Source of the DNA: Ferruginibacter lapsinanis
GTDB lineage: Bacteria > Bacteroidota > Bacteroidia > Chitinophagales > Chitinophagaceae
NCBI RefSeq assembly: GCF_020783315.1
Contig: NZ_CP086063.1
Span: forward strand, 806,001-870,000
DNA: 64,000 nucleotides
Direction of reading: 5' to 3'
Made by a program: the position numbers and the translations under genes. Below, in pieces: positions 51,868 through 60,871 of the stretch (its first letter is position 1; each line of letters starts with the position of its first letter). Below the pieces are notes generated by a model. The model was not told the origin of the DNA. It searched no databases and was given only the letters and a program-made list of their open reading frames with translations.

Positions 51868-53124
51868 TTATAGCTTTTTTAAAAGCACAATAAACTCTGA
51901 ATAAGAAACCAATACCAGGTATACTATTGCCGACAACAAATAGCCCAATGGATATAACATTTCGTTTGTGCTATTGCCCCAGATAATATACAATAAAAAC
52001 TGTACCGCAAATGCCACCACAACCATTTTCAACATTAAAAAACTCTTCAACTTAAGCTCAAAATGCTTTTGAATAACCATTGCCATTTGCCATATAAATG
52101 TACCTGCAATAACAATAAAACCCATCATTTTATAAGATAAAGTATTCGGAGTTTTTAATATCAGTAATAAAAGATCTGCTCCAAAAAGCCAGTAAAGTAC
52201 TGTAGCAAAAACAAATCCGGCCAGTTCATACAACAATATCTTTTTAAGAATATTTTTAATAGCCCTGATCTCTCCTTTCTCATATGCCACAGTCAGAATC
52301 GGATATAAAGAGGTAACAACAGGATAGATCAAAATAGTGATCCCTCTTGACAACAGATCAAATATAGCCTGATAATTTCCTTGCACTGTTGCACCTATGT
52401 TTTTAGCCATAAAGATCTTATCAATGTAACCCAGCAAAAATGAAAAGGCAAACCAAAATGAAAGAGGTGCTCCGTACTTCAAAAATTTGTTTGTAAGTGG
52501 CTTTATATTGCTGCTTGTATACACTACATCTTTTAATCCGGGTATTTGTTTAGAGATCTGCAGATACAAATACCCTGCAGATACGATGTATGAAATTATT
52601 GTACCTATGAATAAAGCGTAGAGGTAATTCATTTTTGTTGTTAACAACAATAGCAATGACAACAACAGGTAAGTTCCTACCCGAATACTCTCCAGAAAAA
52701 TTATTTTCCGTGATAAAAATGCCGATTGAGAAACCGCTGCAATTGTAAATTGAATTGCCGTGCTTAAGATGGATACCGCTATCAATGCCCCTAATAAAAA
52801 ATCACCACTTTTAACCCCAATTAATAAAGATATCGGTATACAAAAAAATAACTGCGTAATAAATGCGATGGTAATGACCTGCTGAATAAATAATACTTTA
52901 TTTTCGCTGCCTGCGTAAAAACGCAGAATGCTGTTGGTGATCCACACACCTAAAATAGCCACACAGATCAACGAAAGATTAAACCAAATAGAAAAATTCC
53001 CATATCCATCGGAGCCTAATATTCTTTTAAAAACGGGAATAGATATACCTGTAACTAATGCCGGTAAAATAAAACTAACCAGATAATTGAAATAGTCTTT
53101 TTTAAATCTTTCAAATAAATCCAT
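51868..53124 (-). CDS. Polysaccharide flippase, Wzx-like
   Basis: This 418-residue PST/MATE-type membrane protein has about 12 helices and the start FNYLVSFILPALVTGISIPV near 12-31 followed by FKRILGSDGYGNFSIWFNLS. It probably exports the repeat unit. Its start codon overlaps the Wzz-like gene by one base. It is distinct from the flippase at 40803. Confidence 0.86.
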   Translation of the reverse strand: MDLFERFKKDYFNYLVSFILPALVTGISIPVFKRILGSDGYGNFSIWFNLSLICVAILGVWITNSILRFYAGSENKVLFIQQVITIAFITQLFFCIPISLLIGVKSGDFLLGALIAVSILSTAIQFTIAAVSQSAFLSRKIIFLESIRVGTYLLLSLLLLLTTKMNYLYALFIGTIISYIVSAGYLYLQISKQIPGLKDVVYTSSNIKPLTNKFLKYGAPLSFWFAFSFLLGYIDKIFMAKNIGATVQGNYQAIFDLLSRGITILIYPVVTSLYPILTVAYEKGEIRAIKNILKKILLYELAGFVFATVLYWLFGADLLLLILKTPNTLSYKMMGFIVIAGTFIWQMAMVIQKHFELKLKSFLMLKMVVVAFAVQFLLYIIWGNSTNEMLYPLGYLLSAIVYLVLVSYSEFIVLLKKL

Positions 53125-54221
53125 TAGTTGTTAATTGGATTTTTTTGTCCGTTTGCATTATTAAATAACTGAAGCGCCCAGATAATAAAAAATGTTACTA
53201 AAACTGATATTATAGAAAACAATACTGCCGTAACCAGTTTGCTTTTTTTAATTTTTTTCATCGGATAATCTGCAGCATCGATGATTTGCATTAACGGCAC
53301 TTCTTTTAAATATTGAAACCTAGCAAGCTCCAGATTTTTAAACATCTCTCCGTATGCCCCTCCATATACCTGCATATTTACCTGTTGTTGAAGTATTGGC
53401 ACTTGCGCCTGAGCAAAGGCCGGATTTAAATTAGCATCCTGTGTAGCAGCTTTACTGCTGATGCTCGAATTTAAATTCCCTTTCATAGAAGCCACTCTTT
53501 GCTCCAGTATCTCTAAAGTTTGACGTGATTTTTTACTACTGAGTTCGATATAAAAACTATTTGTTTCATTTACCAGCCTGTCTGTAAAATCTTTGGCAAA
53601 TTTTTCATTCGTGTTGGTAACATTTACTTCGAATATATTTAGTTTTCTATCGGGCTTTTGTGCTACAATGAAATTACTTGTAAACTCAATATAAGTGGCA
53701 TACAAAACACTGTCCTGTAAATATGTAAATGTTTCCTTTGTCTGTCCCACAGGAAAATGAATAGCAGCAACCGCAGGATTTTTTGTACGGGTTCTCAAAT
53801 CAGATTGATCAATAAAAAATTCAATAAGGGTTGTTGGTTTATTTTCGAATGTATCTACAGATAGCAATACTCTTTCAATCATTCGACGACTTTTCAATAT
53901 CTCAAGGATATTCTCACCGGCAAATACATCTTTTCCTCCTCCTAAATTCAATCCAAATTGTGCGGCTAAACTTAACGCACCACCAAGGCCTCCTTCGCTA
54001 CCTCCATCATCTAAAGCAAATGTAAGCCTACTTTGATATTTAGGTTTTTGACTTTTTGCATAAAAAAAACCTACAATTCCCGCCAATAAACCTACCAATG
54101 CAAATAGCCACCATTTCTTTTTAATAATATTCACCCAACTTTTTATTTGTTCTACCAACATAATCTGTTGAGATCCTTTATCAGATGAAGCCCCGATCTT
54201 ATCTCCGGTAATTTCAGTCAT
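53124..54221 (-). CDS. Chain-length determinant, Wzz-like
   Basis: This 365-residue protein has the Wzz pattern of two transmembrane helices, KKKWWLFALVGLLAGIVGFF near 34-53 and LVTAVLFSIISVLVTFFIIW near 330-349. A large periplasmic region with predicted coiled coil (ELSSKKSRQTLEILEQRVAS) lies between them. No kinase domain is fused. It regulates the polymer length made by Wzy. It lies 6 nt behind the export gene. Confidence 0.9.
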   Translation of the reverse strand: MTEITGDKIGASSDKGSQQIMLVEQIKSWVNIIKKKWWLFALVGLLAGIVGFFYAKSQKPKYQSRLTFALDDGGSEGGLGGALSLAAQFGLNLGGGKDVFAGENILEILKSRRMIERVLLSVDTFENKPTTLIEFFIDQSDLRTRTKNPAVAAIHFPVGQTKETFTYLQDSVLYATYIEFTSNFIVAQKPDRKLNIFEVNVTNTNEKFAKDFTDRLVNETNSFYIELSSKKSRQTLEILEQRVASMKGNLNSSISSKAATQDANLNPAFAQAQVPILQQQVNMQVYGGAYGEMFKNLELARFQYLKEVPLMQIIDAADYPMKKIKKSKLVTAVLFSIISVLVTFFIIWALQLFNNANGQKNPINN

Positions 54222-54227
54222 ACCTTT

Positions 54228-56675
54228 TTATTTTCTTGAAGTTATTATCACATTAGCTACTATTCCTAAAGCTGATACCAATAAAGCCCACTCACCTGTG
54301 GTCATCCTGGCTTTGTTTTTAACCGATTTTTGAGGCACAAAAATTTCAGATCTGGACGTAACTTTAGGATAGCTCTTGAAAAATAAAAATCTTTTTACAA
54401 TTTTTACCTTCCCATCCGGATATATCACCATAGTTCCCACTTTCCTTGCATTCCCTGTATAGTTGCCGGCTCTTTTGATATAATATCGAAGATTCACATT
54501 CCCATCGTATGGAACTACAGTAGGAAAGTATACCTCTCCCGACACTTTTACCAGGCTGGTATTTCTGTCAATAGTGATGATATCACCATCTTCTAACGTT
54601 ATATTTTCAGGACCATCAGGATGTCTCATCGCTTCAGAAAGATTAATACTAATTAAGAAAGAAGTCTTATACACATCTTTTTTTAACCGGTCATTAGTAC
54701 TAAGGCTATCCTGTCTTAAATTATATACCCTTTTAAAAATAGCTTCTCTTTCTTCAGCTGATAATTCTGATTGAACATATCTGCGAATCTTTACTGAAGT
54801 TGTATCTGCAGATGCTTTAAAACCACCCACTCTCTTAAATACATCACTAATTCTATCAGCACTCTTACTCAAGCTATATTGTCCCGGGCTCAATACTTCT
54901 CCTAATATTAATACATTGCGTTGGTTAGCATAACCCGGCAAATTTTTCACACTGATAATATCATATGGCTGAAGCAAAATATCTTTATTATTTGCAAGGT
55001 TAACGATGAATATATCAGTTTGTGTATGGTTAACTTTACTTACATCTGCATTTTTTAACCTTCTTGAAATTTCAATTTTTGAAGAGTCGCCGAAATCTGT
55101 TAGGCCACCGATAGAAAGCAACAGATCCTTTACAGATAGATTTTCACGCCATCTGTAATCTCCCGGTTTTTTCACTTCTCCCTTTACGGTAATCATATAT
55201 TTGTCCCTAAAATCAAAAATGGAGTGTACAGAAATTGAATCATCTTTCTGCAGGTACACAGTTTGATTATACTTTAAAACAGAGTCAATGCTTACAGATA
55301 AGGTAGTAGGGGTTTTGTCGATATTATTTCTGAAAATTGTAGCCCTTACAGTATAGGCATCTTCGGTAATTCCTCCTGCTCTTTCGATAAGATTTTTTAC
55401 CGTTAACCCTTCTGTCAATTGATAAGGGCCAGGCCTGAAAACTGAACCGGATATAATAATTCTGTTTTCAAATCTGTCTAATAATTTACCTATAAAATAC
55501 TTATCGCTTCCTTTTGGTTTAAATGTATCAAAATCTTTAGCATCAAGATCGAGCATGGTCTTTTCCTTTTCTGCAATCCTTTCCACACTTATTGAACCTT
55601 TGAATGCATTATCTGTAAACCCTCCGCAAAACTCAAGCAGATCATTAAAATTCTCTTTATCCAAAACTTCGAACTTGCCTTTACGTTTTACTTCTCCTTC
55701 AATTGACACCCTGGTTTTATAATAAGGTATTCTTATTACATCACCTTCCTGCAAAAGAATATTATCTTTTTGATTTCCTTTTAATAAGAAACTATATAAA
55801 TCTGCGCTTCTTTTAACCTCATTTCCTCTTATCAATTCTATTTTTCTGTAAGTTCCCATTTTTGTAGGACCTCCGCATAAGTACAGGATATTATACAATG
55901 TGGTAAGAGAAGAAACAGTAAATGTTCCGGGCTTTTTTGCCTCGCCGATAACCGTTACTCTTATACTGCGTATTTTGCCCAATGAAATTTGCACTTTCGT
56001 TTGACCGGAACCGATAGCCTTATAAATACTTGAGGCCATTTTAGCTTTTATCTTCTCTCCCGCTTGATCCATACTTAATCCACTTACATAAATAGGGCCC
56101 ACATTTTGAATATATATATATCCTTCTTCGTTCACCTTAAGGTTATAACTTTTTTCACTAAAGCCATACACATTTACAATAATTTCATCATCGGGACCAA
56201 GTATATATCCTGCAGGAGTTGGAATACGTAAATTGGGTTCAAACACAAGACTATTTGATGTAAATAATTCGGAACCAAAGATCTCCGCATCATTTTCGAA
56301 ACTTTGTTTAGGAAGGCTTTTCTTTGCCGTATCATATGCATGTTGTATCTCTTCCTTTTTACCATCGGTAACCGATTGATTATCATCGGTATTGATTGCA
56401 GGTTTTTTTACAATATTGATCGTTTGTAATCTATTACGCAGTTTTATCATTTCTGCATTTGAAAGACCTTTTTCAACTGCCAAACGATATAACTGAGCCT
56501 CTGTCATGCCAGACTCCATTGCCTTTTCGTAGAATGATTTTATCTCATCGTCGCTATAGCTGTCAATCTTTGCATTGCTCAAGTCATTCATATCCAGCAT
56601 TGTTTGAGCTTCACACTTTGTAATATTGAAAAAAACAGCGAGAATAACCAAAAAAATCAGTCGTGTAATTTGCAT
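54228..56675 (-). CDS. Outer-membrane polysaccharide export protein, Wza-like
   Basis: This protein of about 815 residues starts with the signal peptide MQITRLIFLVILAVFFNITK. I moved the start from 56717 to this ATG because the earlier 14 codons are not signal-like. A Poly_export (Wza) domain near 150-250 (YILGPDDEIIVNVYGFSEKS) and several SLBB repeats follow, such as VTVIGEAKKPGTFTV, VSIEGEVKRKGKFEV, IISGSVFRPGPYQL and VTVKGEVKKPGDYRW. A final hydrophobic helix is near the C-terminus. The number of SLBB repeats is high, as in other Bacteroidota export proteins. Confidence 0.9.
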   Translation of the reverse strand: MQITRLIFLVILAVFFNITKCEAQTMLDMNDLSNAKIDSYSDDEIKSFYEKAMESGMTEAQLYRLAVEKGLSNAEMIKLRNRLQTINIVKKPAINTDDNQSVTDGKKEEIQHAYDTAKKSLPKQSFENDAEIFGSELFTSNSLVFEPNLRIPTPAGYILGPDDEIIVNVYGFSEKSYNLKVNEEGYIYIQNVGPIYVSGLSMDQAGEKIKAKMASSIYKAIGSGQTKVQISLGKIRSIRVTVIGEAKKPGTFTVSSLTTLYNILYLCGGPTKMGTYRKIELIRGNEVKRSADLYSFLLKGNQKDNILLQEGDVIRIPYYKTRVSIEGEVKRKGKFEVLDKENFNDLLEFCGGFTDNAFKGSISVERIAEKEKTMLDLDAKDFDTFKPKGSDKYFIGKLLDRFENRIIISGSVFRPGPYQLTEGLTVKNLIERAGGITEDAYTVRATIFRNNIDKTPTTLSVSIDSVLKYNQTVYLQKDDSISVHSIFDFRDKYMITVKGEVKKPGDYRWRENLSVKDLLLSIGGLTDFGDSSKIEISRRLKNADVSKVNHTQTDIFIVNLANNKDILLQPYDIISVKNLPGYANQRNVLILGEVLSPGQYSLSKSADRISDVFKRVGGFKASADTTSVKIRRYVQSELSAEEREAIFKRVYNLRQDSLSTNDRLKKDVYKTSFLISINLSEAMRHPDGPENITLEDGDIITIDRNTSLVKVSGEVYFPTVVPYDGNVNLRYYIKRAGNYTGNARKVGTMVIYPDGKVKIVKRFLFFKSYPKVTSRSEIFVPQKSVKNKARMTTGEWALLVSALGIVANVIITSRK

Positions 56676-56805
56676 AAATTTCTTGTTTGTTACCCCCGGT
56701 ATCTTTCTGAAAACCATAGGGGAAAAGTGTTAGCGAAGTTAATAACATTTTACAGATATTTCACATTTGGGGTTTAGTAATCAACTGTTTCCGAAATTCC
56801 TCCGT

Positions 56806-56813
56806 TACCTTTG
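56806..56813 (+). promoter_or_regulatory. Promoter -7 box 5 nt ahead of the ABC-F start
   Basis: TACCTTTG fits TAnnTTTG exactly. It ends 5 nt before the ATG at 56819, implying a leaderless or near-leaderless transcript like that of the gene at 26925. Confidence 0.5.
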
Positions 56814-56818
56814 CCGCC

Positions 56819-58729
56819 ATGCATTACGCTTCAATAGAAAATATCAGTAAATCTTTCGGGGTAAGAACCCTTTTTAAAAATATCACTTTAAACATAGAAG
56901 AAGGCGATAAAATAGCGCTTGTTGCCCGAAATGGTAGCGGAAAAAGCACTTTATTGAAAATTATCACGGGGCTCGATACCCCTGATACCGGTACTATTTG
57001 GGTACATAAAGACATTAAGGTGGTGATGCTTCAGCAGGACAATGATTTTGATAATGAGAAAACTATTTGGGATAATGTGCTCCGTTTGGATAATCCTGTT
57101 GTAAAACTGGTGAAAGAGTATGAACTTTTTTTAGAAGAGGGGCAGGAAGACGTGGATAAACTTGGCGACCTGATGGCACGGTTAGATGACCTTAATGCCT
57201 GGAGCTTTGAAAGTGACCTCAAACAAATTTTAGGAAAATTAAACCTGCATCACTTAAATGAAAAAGTGGGCAACCTCAGTGGCGGACAAAAAAAGAGAGT
57301 GGCATTGGCGCAGGCGCTGATAGAAGCAGATCTGCATCAGGGGCGTTGTTTATTAATATTGGATGAACCTACCAACCATTTGGATGTTAGTATGATCGAG
57401 TGGCTGGAAGATTATCTGGCAGCATCAAAACTTACCCTGTTGTTGGTAACGCATGATCGGTATTTCTTGGATGCGGTATGTAATGAGATAGTAGAAATTG
57501 ATGAAGAAAAAGTGTATGTATATAAAGGTGACTATGATAATTTCTTAGAGCAAAAAAGTTTACGATTAGAGGTTCAGCAAAGTGAGTTACAAAAAGATAA
57601 AAATATTTTCAGAAAAGAACTGGAATGGATGCGTAAGCAACCGAAGGCCCGAACTACAAAAAGCAAAAGCAGGCAAGATGCTTTTGTTGAAGTAGAAGAA
57701 AGGGTTAAGCAACAGAAAGATGTGGAAGAAGTTAGTCTGCAGGTGAAAATGACCAGGCTTGGTGGTAAAATTTTAGAGTTGAAGAAAGTATATAAAAGCT
57801 ATGGCGATCTGAAAATAATGAACGGCTTTGATTATACTTTTAAACGTGGCGAAAGAATTGGTGTTGTGGGTAAAAATGGGGTGGGTAAATCTACATTTTT
57901 AAAAATTGCGTTACAACTTGAAGAGCCGGACAGTGGTAAGATCAACCATGGAGACACCGTAGTGTTTGGCAATTTCAGTCAGGATGGATTGGTATATAAA
58001 GAAGATAAAAGAGCCATCGAATATGTAAAAGATATGGCAGAATATTTCCCGTTGGCAGATGGCACCAAGATCAGTGCCAGCATGTTCATGGAGAAATTCG
58101 GTTTTTCTGCAGAGCAGCAATTTACTCCACTGAGTAAACTAAGTGGTGGAGAAAAACGCAGATTGCATTTAATGAGTGTTCTCTTCCTAAACCCCAATTT
58201 TTTGGTGTTGGATGAACCGACCAATGACCTGGATCTGCAAACTTTACGTACACTGGAAGAATTCTTAATGGATTATCCCGGCTGTATTTTGATTGTTAGC
58301 CATGATCGTTATTTCATGGATAGAATGGTTGACCATTTATTTGCTTTTGAAGGTGATGCAGTAATAAGAGATTATCCCGGAAACTATACGCAATATAGAG
58401 CGGCCGTGGCCAATGGTAGTCTTACAGATGAAAGACAATTGATCAAACAAGCGCCAAAAGCAGCTGCTGAAGAAGTAGCCGTTGAAACAGTTGCAAAACC
58501 AACTAAAACCAGTGCGCCTAAATTATCTTTCAAAGAAAAATTTGAATTTGAAACAATAGAAAAAGAAATGCCTTTACTGCAAAAAGAAAAAGCTGAACTG
58601 GAACAAAAAATGAATGAAGGCAATTTAAGTTTTGACGAATTGCAAAAAGCCGCTGAAAGAGTAGGTATTATTGTTCAACAACTAGATGAAAAAGAAATGA
58701 GGTGGTTGGAGTTAAGTGAGAGAATTTAA
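56819..58729 (+). CDS. ABC-F family ATPase
   Basis: This 636-residue protein has two ABC domains without membrane segments. Walker A motifs are ARNGSGKST near 36 and GKNGVGKST near 353. The signatures are LSGGQKKR near 154 and LSGGEKRR near 440, with Walker B LLILDEPTNHLD and FLVLDEPTNDLD. A linker with KQPKARTTKSKSR and a C-terminal coiled coil (LLQKEKAELEQKMNEG) complete the Uup-like layout. ABC-F proteins act on ribosomes. It is convergent with galK, with a 4-nt overlap. Confidence 0.93.
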   Translation: MHYASIENISKSFGVRTLFKNITLNIEEGDKIALVARNGSGKSTLLKIITGLDTPDTGTIWVHKDIKVVMLQQDNDFDNEKTIWDNVLRLDNPVVKLVKEYELFLEEGQEDVDKLGDLMARLDDLNAWSFESDLKQILGKLNLHHLNEKVGNLSGGQKKRVALAQALIEADLHQGRCLLILDEPTNHLDVSMIEWLEDYLAASKLTLLLVTHDRYFLDAVCNEIVEIDEEKVYVYKGDYDNFLEQKSLRLEVQQSELQKDKNIFRKELEWMRKQPKARTTKSKSRQDAFVEVEERVKQQKDVEEVSLQVKMTRLGGKILELKKVYKSYGDLKIMNGFDYTFKRGERIGVVGKNGVGKSTFLKIALQLEEPDSGKINHGDTVVFGNFSQDGLVYKEDKRAIEYVKDMAEYFPLADGTKISASMFMEKFGFSAEQQFTPLSKLSGGEKRRLHLMSVLFLNPNFLVLDEPTNDLDLQTLRTLEEFLMDYPGCILIVSHDRYFMDRMVDHLFAFEGDAVIRDYPGNYTQYRAAVANGSLTDERQLIKQAPKAAAEEVAVETVAKPTKTSAPKLSFKEKFEFETIEKEMPLLQKEKAELEQKMNEGNLSFDELQKAAERVGIIVQQLDEKEMRWLELSERI

Positions 58730-59889
58730 TTGGTAAATAATATTTCGCTTGTCCCATCTCCTGTTTCTGTTATATATGCTTCTAACTCAAGATTAAATTT
58801 TTGCAGATATGCTTTGCCGGTTTTTTCTATAAAACCTTCAATTGCATCAGCGGCAATAATATTGATGGTACAGCCTCCAAATCCGCCACCCATCATTCTT
58901 GAGCCAATCACAGCCACATTATCGAGTGTTTGCTCTACCAAAAAATCAAGCTCAGGACAACTGACCTGATATAACTTACTTAACCCTTCATGTGTAGCAT
59001 ACATGAGTTTTCCAAACCCGATCAGGTCATGTTGTTGTAATAGTTCTGCGGCCTTCTTGGTTCTTAAAATTTCTTCTATTACATATTGACAGCAGTCGTA
59101 CACCTCTTTTTTCATTTCATCTTTACATGAAATTATCCTCTCAGCACTGTAAATATCTCTGAAAGATTGAATATTTAATTTTGATTGTAAAATAGCCAAC
59201 CCTTCTTCGCATCTTTGTCGGCGTACATTGTATTCTCCGCTCGCTAACGAATGATGCACTTTTGTATTTAGTAATACGATTTTATAGCCGTCTAACTGCA
59301 AAGGAAAATATTGATGTTCGAGGTTTTTACAATCGAGCAATAATACATTGTCTTTTTTGCCCATCATATTGGCAAACTGATCCATGATGCCACATTTCAC
59401 ATTAGGGAAATTATGCTCGGCCCTTTGACAGAGACGGGCCAACTCCACTCTGCTTAGCCCACAATTAAACAATTCATTCAATGCAAAAGCAAGTCCGCCT
59501 TCAACTGCAGCTGATGAACTGATACCACTACCACGAGGAATATCTCCACTAAAAACACAATTAAATCCCTTGATGCTTTTCTTCAACAATAAAAATTCAT
59601 TGACCACACTTAGTACATAATTCTTCCAGCTATTGATCTTTTTAATTTCATGGATATTTATAGAAAACCACTCATCAAAATCAATAGCATAAAAATGACA
59701 TTCATCTGTACCATTTTGTGCTACAGCATAATAAACTCCTTTATTAATAGCGGCAGGCATCACAAAGCCATCGTTATAATCAACATGTTCACCGATAAGG
59801 TTTATACGGCCCGGTGAAAAAAACAATTGAGGTTGAACAGAAAAACTTTCTGAAAATATTTTTTGTATTCGGCTGGCAATCGAATTCAT
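58726..59889 (-). CDS. galK: Galactokinase
   Basis: This 387-residue GHMP kinase phosphorylates galactose. It has the galactokinase signature GRINLIGEHVDYNDGFVMPA near 27-46, the phosphate-loop PRGSGISSSAAVEGG near 117 and IGSRMMGGGFGGCTINI near 329. It lies 4 nt from the aldose epimerase gene; together they cover the first Leloir steps. No galT or galE is adjacent. Confidence 0.95.
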   Translation of the reverse strand: MNSIASRIQKIFSESFSVQPQLFFSPGRINLIGEHVDYNDGFVMPAAINKGVYYAVAQNGTDECHFYAIDFDEWFSINIHEIKKINSWKNYVLSVVNEFLLLKKSIKGFNCVFSGDIPRGSGISSSAAVEGGLAFALNELFNCGLSRVELARLCQRAEHNFPNVKCGIMDQFANMMGKKDNVLLLDCKNLEHQYFPLQLDGYKIVLLNTKVHHSLASGEYNVRRQRCEEGLAILQSKLNIQSFRDIYSAERIISCKDEMKKEVYDCCQYVIEEILRTKKAAELLQQHDLIGFGKLMYATHEGLSKLYQVSCPELDFLVEQTLDNVAVIGSRMMGGGFGGCTINIIAADAIEGFIEKTGKAYLQKFNLELEAYITETGDGTSEILFTN

Positions 59890-59893
59890 GCAA

Positions 59894-60853
59894 TTAAGTT
59901 AGAGGCGTTATTTTATACGAGGTTGTGAAATTAGCTTTTTCTTTTGGTTGTAATATCTTTAATCCTATTCCATTATTGAACGTATCCGGAATAGCGCTCA
60001 GGTTTTCTATGGCAATACTCTTGCGATGATCGGGTGTATATATCTGCAGATAAGGATATGTTTTATCCGGACGAATCTCTATTTGTATTTTTTTTTCTTT
60101 GTCACGCAATACACACAGTGGCTGGCATTCTGCAAAATTCACACTAAAGCAATCATCAAATTTTGTATCTCCGATTTTTTTTAATGATCCAAATTCTTCA
60201 TATACTTTCTTTTCTCCTGTCGGAATCATATCACTATCAAAAAGCATTTTTTCTTTGCTTTGGAATTCCAGTAAGAGATCATCTATCTTTCCATTGAAAG
60301 TAAAATAAGGATGCCAGCCATCCTGAATAGGTATTGCATTTTCATCTTTATTAATAATATCTGTCGATATTGTTAATAAACTATTGGCTTGTAATAAATA
60401 AGTGATGATACAGTCATAATGAAATGGATAACCTTCGTCTGTCCCCTTGTATTGGTATAATAAAGACACTCCGGCATGATCATCAGAAATATGTTTATTG
60501 ATCATTTCAAAAGAGGCATCATATAACAGACCATGTAACGCACTTTTTCCTAATAAAAATTTTTTGATACTATATCCCTGATCAGCAAAAACATAGCTGG
60601 CATTTTTTATTCTGCAGGCAAACGGAGAAAGTTTGCAACTTTTAAACCCTTTCGAAGAAACATTTTGAGCAAAATCGTTTGCGTCATCATAATGATCTAT
60701 CACATTCATTCTCTCTCCATTATGCACTATCGTAAATGCATGAAGGATCGCTCCGCATGAAGGAATTACTTCAACGGCTGTATCGCTAATGGTATCTTTT
60801 AAAACTATTTTAGCAAACCCGTCTTCAATTGTATTATCAACCGTAAATGACAT
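59894..60853 (-). CDS. Aldose 1-epimerase-like protein
   Basis: This 319-residue protein resembles galactose mutarotases: SCKLSPFACRIKNASYVF near 72, ALHGLLYDASFEMI near 101 with the expected His, QDGWHPYFTFNG near 197 and LQIYTPDHRKSIAIENLS near 275-292 with a catalytic-type Glu. It would interconvert hexose anomers ahead of galactokinase. It is 18 nt from the glucosidase gene upstream. Confidence 0.85.
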   Translation of the reverse strand: MSFTVDNTIEDGFAKIVLKDTISDTAVEVIPSCGAILHAFTIVHNGERMNVIDHYDDANDFAQNVSSKGFKSCKLSPFACRIKNASYVFADQGYSIKKFLLGKSALHGLLYDASFEMINKHISDDHAGVSLLYQYKGTDEGYPFHYDCIITYLLQANSLLTISTDIINKDENAIPIQDGWHPYFTFNGKIDDLLLEFQSKEKMLFDSDMIPTGEKKVYEEFGSLKKIGDTKFDDCFSVNFAECQPLCVLRDKEKKIQIEIRPDKTYPYLQIYTPDHRKSIAIENLSAIPDTFNNGIGLKILQPKEKANFTTSYKITPLT

Positions 60854-60871
60854 AATCGTTGTGTGAATGTA

